A stretch of 5,397 nt of DNA from the NCBI GenBank assembly GCA_016844565.1, contig JAENJB010000206.1, forward strand, positions 1 to 5,397. The letters run 5' to 3'. Below, piece after piece: positions 5,101 through 5,397 of this stretch. Source of the stretch: Dehalococcoidia bacterium. GTDB taxonomy: Bacteria > Chloroflexota > Dehalococcoidia > JAENJB01. Under the pieces are notes generated by a model. That model had not been told where the DNA came from, ran no database searches, and saw only the letters and a list, made by a program, of their open reading frames with translations. Made by a program: the position numbers and the translations under genes. The number at the start of each line of letters is the position of its first letter. The stretch's first letter is position 1.

Positions 5101-5206
5101 CAGTTTTCAGGGATAGGACCCACCTGAGGGGTCTTATTTTCACGGAATAGACCCACCCCAGTTTTCAAGTTATAGACCCACCTCATTTTTCACCAACAGA
5201 CCCACC
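5101..5206. repeat. Four terminal repeats of the IS21 element, likely IstA-binding sites
   Basis: Direct repeat units of the type CAGTTTTCA-N6/7-AGACCCACC. The TTTTCA part occurs at 5101-5109, 5135-5142, 5159-5167 and 5184-5192, and the GACCCACC part at 5117, 5150, 5175 and 5199. The GACCCACC core is identical in all four. Units 1 and 2 are 33 bp apart because extra sequence (TGAGGGGTCT) intervenes; units 2-4 are at about 24-25 bp. Confidence 0.8.
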
Positions 5207-5241
5207 CCCGGGGCGCACCGAAGGCAGACGTGGCATGCTGA

Positions 5242-5269
5242 GTCCAACTTGCAATGAAGGAGGTTGGAC
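5242..5269 (+). promoter_or_regulatory. Hairpin enclosing the istA ribosome-binding site
   Basis: Perfect 7-bp arms GTCCAAC (5242-5248) and GTTGGAC (5263-5269) flank a 14-nt loop that holds an in-frame ATG (5254) and the Shine-Dalgarno AAGGAG; the final G of AAGGAGG is the first base of the second arm. The stem ends 8 nt before the ATG at 5278. If formed in the mRNA it would influence which istA start is used and how efficiently. Confidence 0.5.
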
Positions 5270-5277
5270 GACAGCAG

Positions 5278-5397
5278 ATGCCAAGGAGGAGAGTCACGGT
5301 GCGCGATGCATCAGAGATACTGGACCACTGGCAGGCAGGGCGCAGCATTCGTGCCATCGCCAGGAGCCTGGGGGCAGGCCGCCCCACGGTGCACAAG
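5278..5397 (+). CDS. istA: IS21-family transposase IstA, N-terminal 40 codons (cut by window edge)
   Basis: IstA is the DDE transposase of IS21 elements; it works with the ATPase IstB. The visible part is the N-terminal helix-turn-helix: MPRRRVTVRDASEILDHWQ, then AGRSIRAIARSLG and GRPTVHK. The ILxxWQAGRSIRAIARSLG pattern followed by (R/N)xTVxK is typical of IstA proteins. The DDE catalytic domain lies beyond 5397. The start is uncertain. ATG 5278 is 14 nt from AAGGAGG. GTG 5299 (residue 8) sits 9 nt after a second GGAGG within codons 3-4. ATG 5254 is in frame upstream but lies before the ribosome site. I keep 5278 because it retains the PRRR start common in the family. Confidence 0.85.
   Translation, partial: MPRRRVTVRDASEILDHWQAGRSIRAIARSLGAGRPTVHK

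Larger units (their letters stand above)
5098..5397 (+). mobile_element. IS21-family insertion sequence, left end (continues beyond window)
   Basis: The inferred tip is TGTCAGTTTTCA at 5098, a TG-type terminus as expected for IS21. Four GACCCACC blocks follow (5117-5124, 5150-5157, 5175-5182, 5199-5206), each preceded by a (C/T)A-x-TTTTCA-like block, at intervals of 33, 25 and 24 nt. IS21 elements carry several such internal repeats at their ends as transposase-binding sites, and the transposase gene istA starts just inside. The ATPase helper gene istB, the right end and the target duplication lie outside the window. The exact left boundary is inferred from the repeat pattern. Confidence 0.8.

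Noticed and set aside
5101..5206. CRISPR-like short regular repeats
   Set aside because: The repeats are too short and imperfect, spacers share sequence, and the position at an IS21 end next to istA explains them as transposase-binding repeats.
5190..5396. Minus-strand open frame of 68 codons at the right edge
   Set aside because: It is antisense to the istA start and IS terminal region and has no recognisable protein pattern.

Overview
The window looks like an accessory stretch of a fairly GC-rich bacterial chromosome. It carries copper efflux genes, a major-facilitator transporter, a toxin-antitoxin pair, a solitary Mrr-type restriction enzyme and the left end of an IS21-family insertion sequence. 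No ribosomal or other phylogenetic marker is present. The protein style and the dispersed TGTCATT-type intergenic repeats would fit an environmental Chloroflexota (Dehalococcoidia-like) genome, but that placement is only an impression.

Layout. Positions 1-1346 (minus) hold the N-terminal 448 residues of a two-HMA-domain copper P-type ATPase (CopA), cut by the window edge. Directly upstream, 1351-1604 (minus), is a CsoR/DUF156 copper-sensor gene that is frameshifted and seems to have lost about a dozen codons covering the His-x3-Cys half of the copper site. A promoter with a CsoR-like inverted repeat precedes it. Positions 1605-1822 are non-coding and full of hairpins. An MFS transporter occupies 1823-3097 (minus), with a TTG start and a good sigma-70-type promoter. 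Reading the other way, 3278-3565 and 3546-3800 (plus) form an overlapping Phd/YefM antitoxin - RelE toxin operon, preceded by two interlocking TTAAC-N6-GTTAA palindromes. Positions 3801-4104 contain another intergenic-repeat-like stretch, an extended -10 promoter, a 27-codon mini-gene that is probably the stump of a longer gene, and a hairpin. Positions 4105-5010 (minus) encode an Mrr-family restriction endonuclease, visibly more AT-rich than its surroundings. From 5098 to the window end is the left end of an IS21-type element with four GACCCACC repeats and the first 40 codons of its transposase IstA.

How it fits together. csoR-copA was evidently a copper-responsive operon: the ancestral csoR reading frame ends 4 nt before the copA start. 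The sensor now looks broken, so copA may be derepressed or controlled another way. The stretch from about 3190 to the right edge (toxin-antitoxin, gene stump, AT-rich restriction gene, IS21) has the character of a defence/mobile island. I did not find a clearly new multi-gene system. The most informative oddities are the decayed sensor, the paired antitoxin operators, the promoter-equipped mini-gene and a hairpin that encloses the IstA ribosome-binding site.
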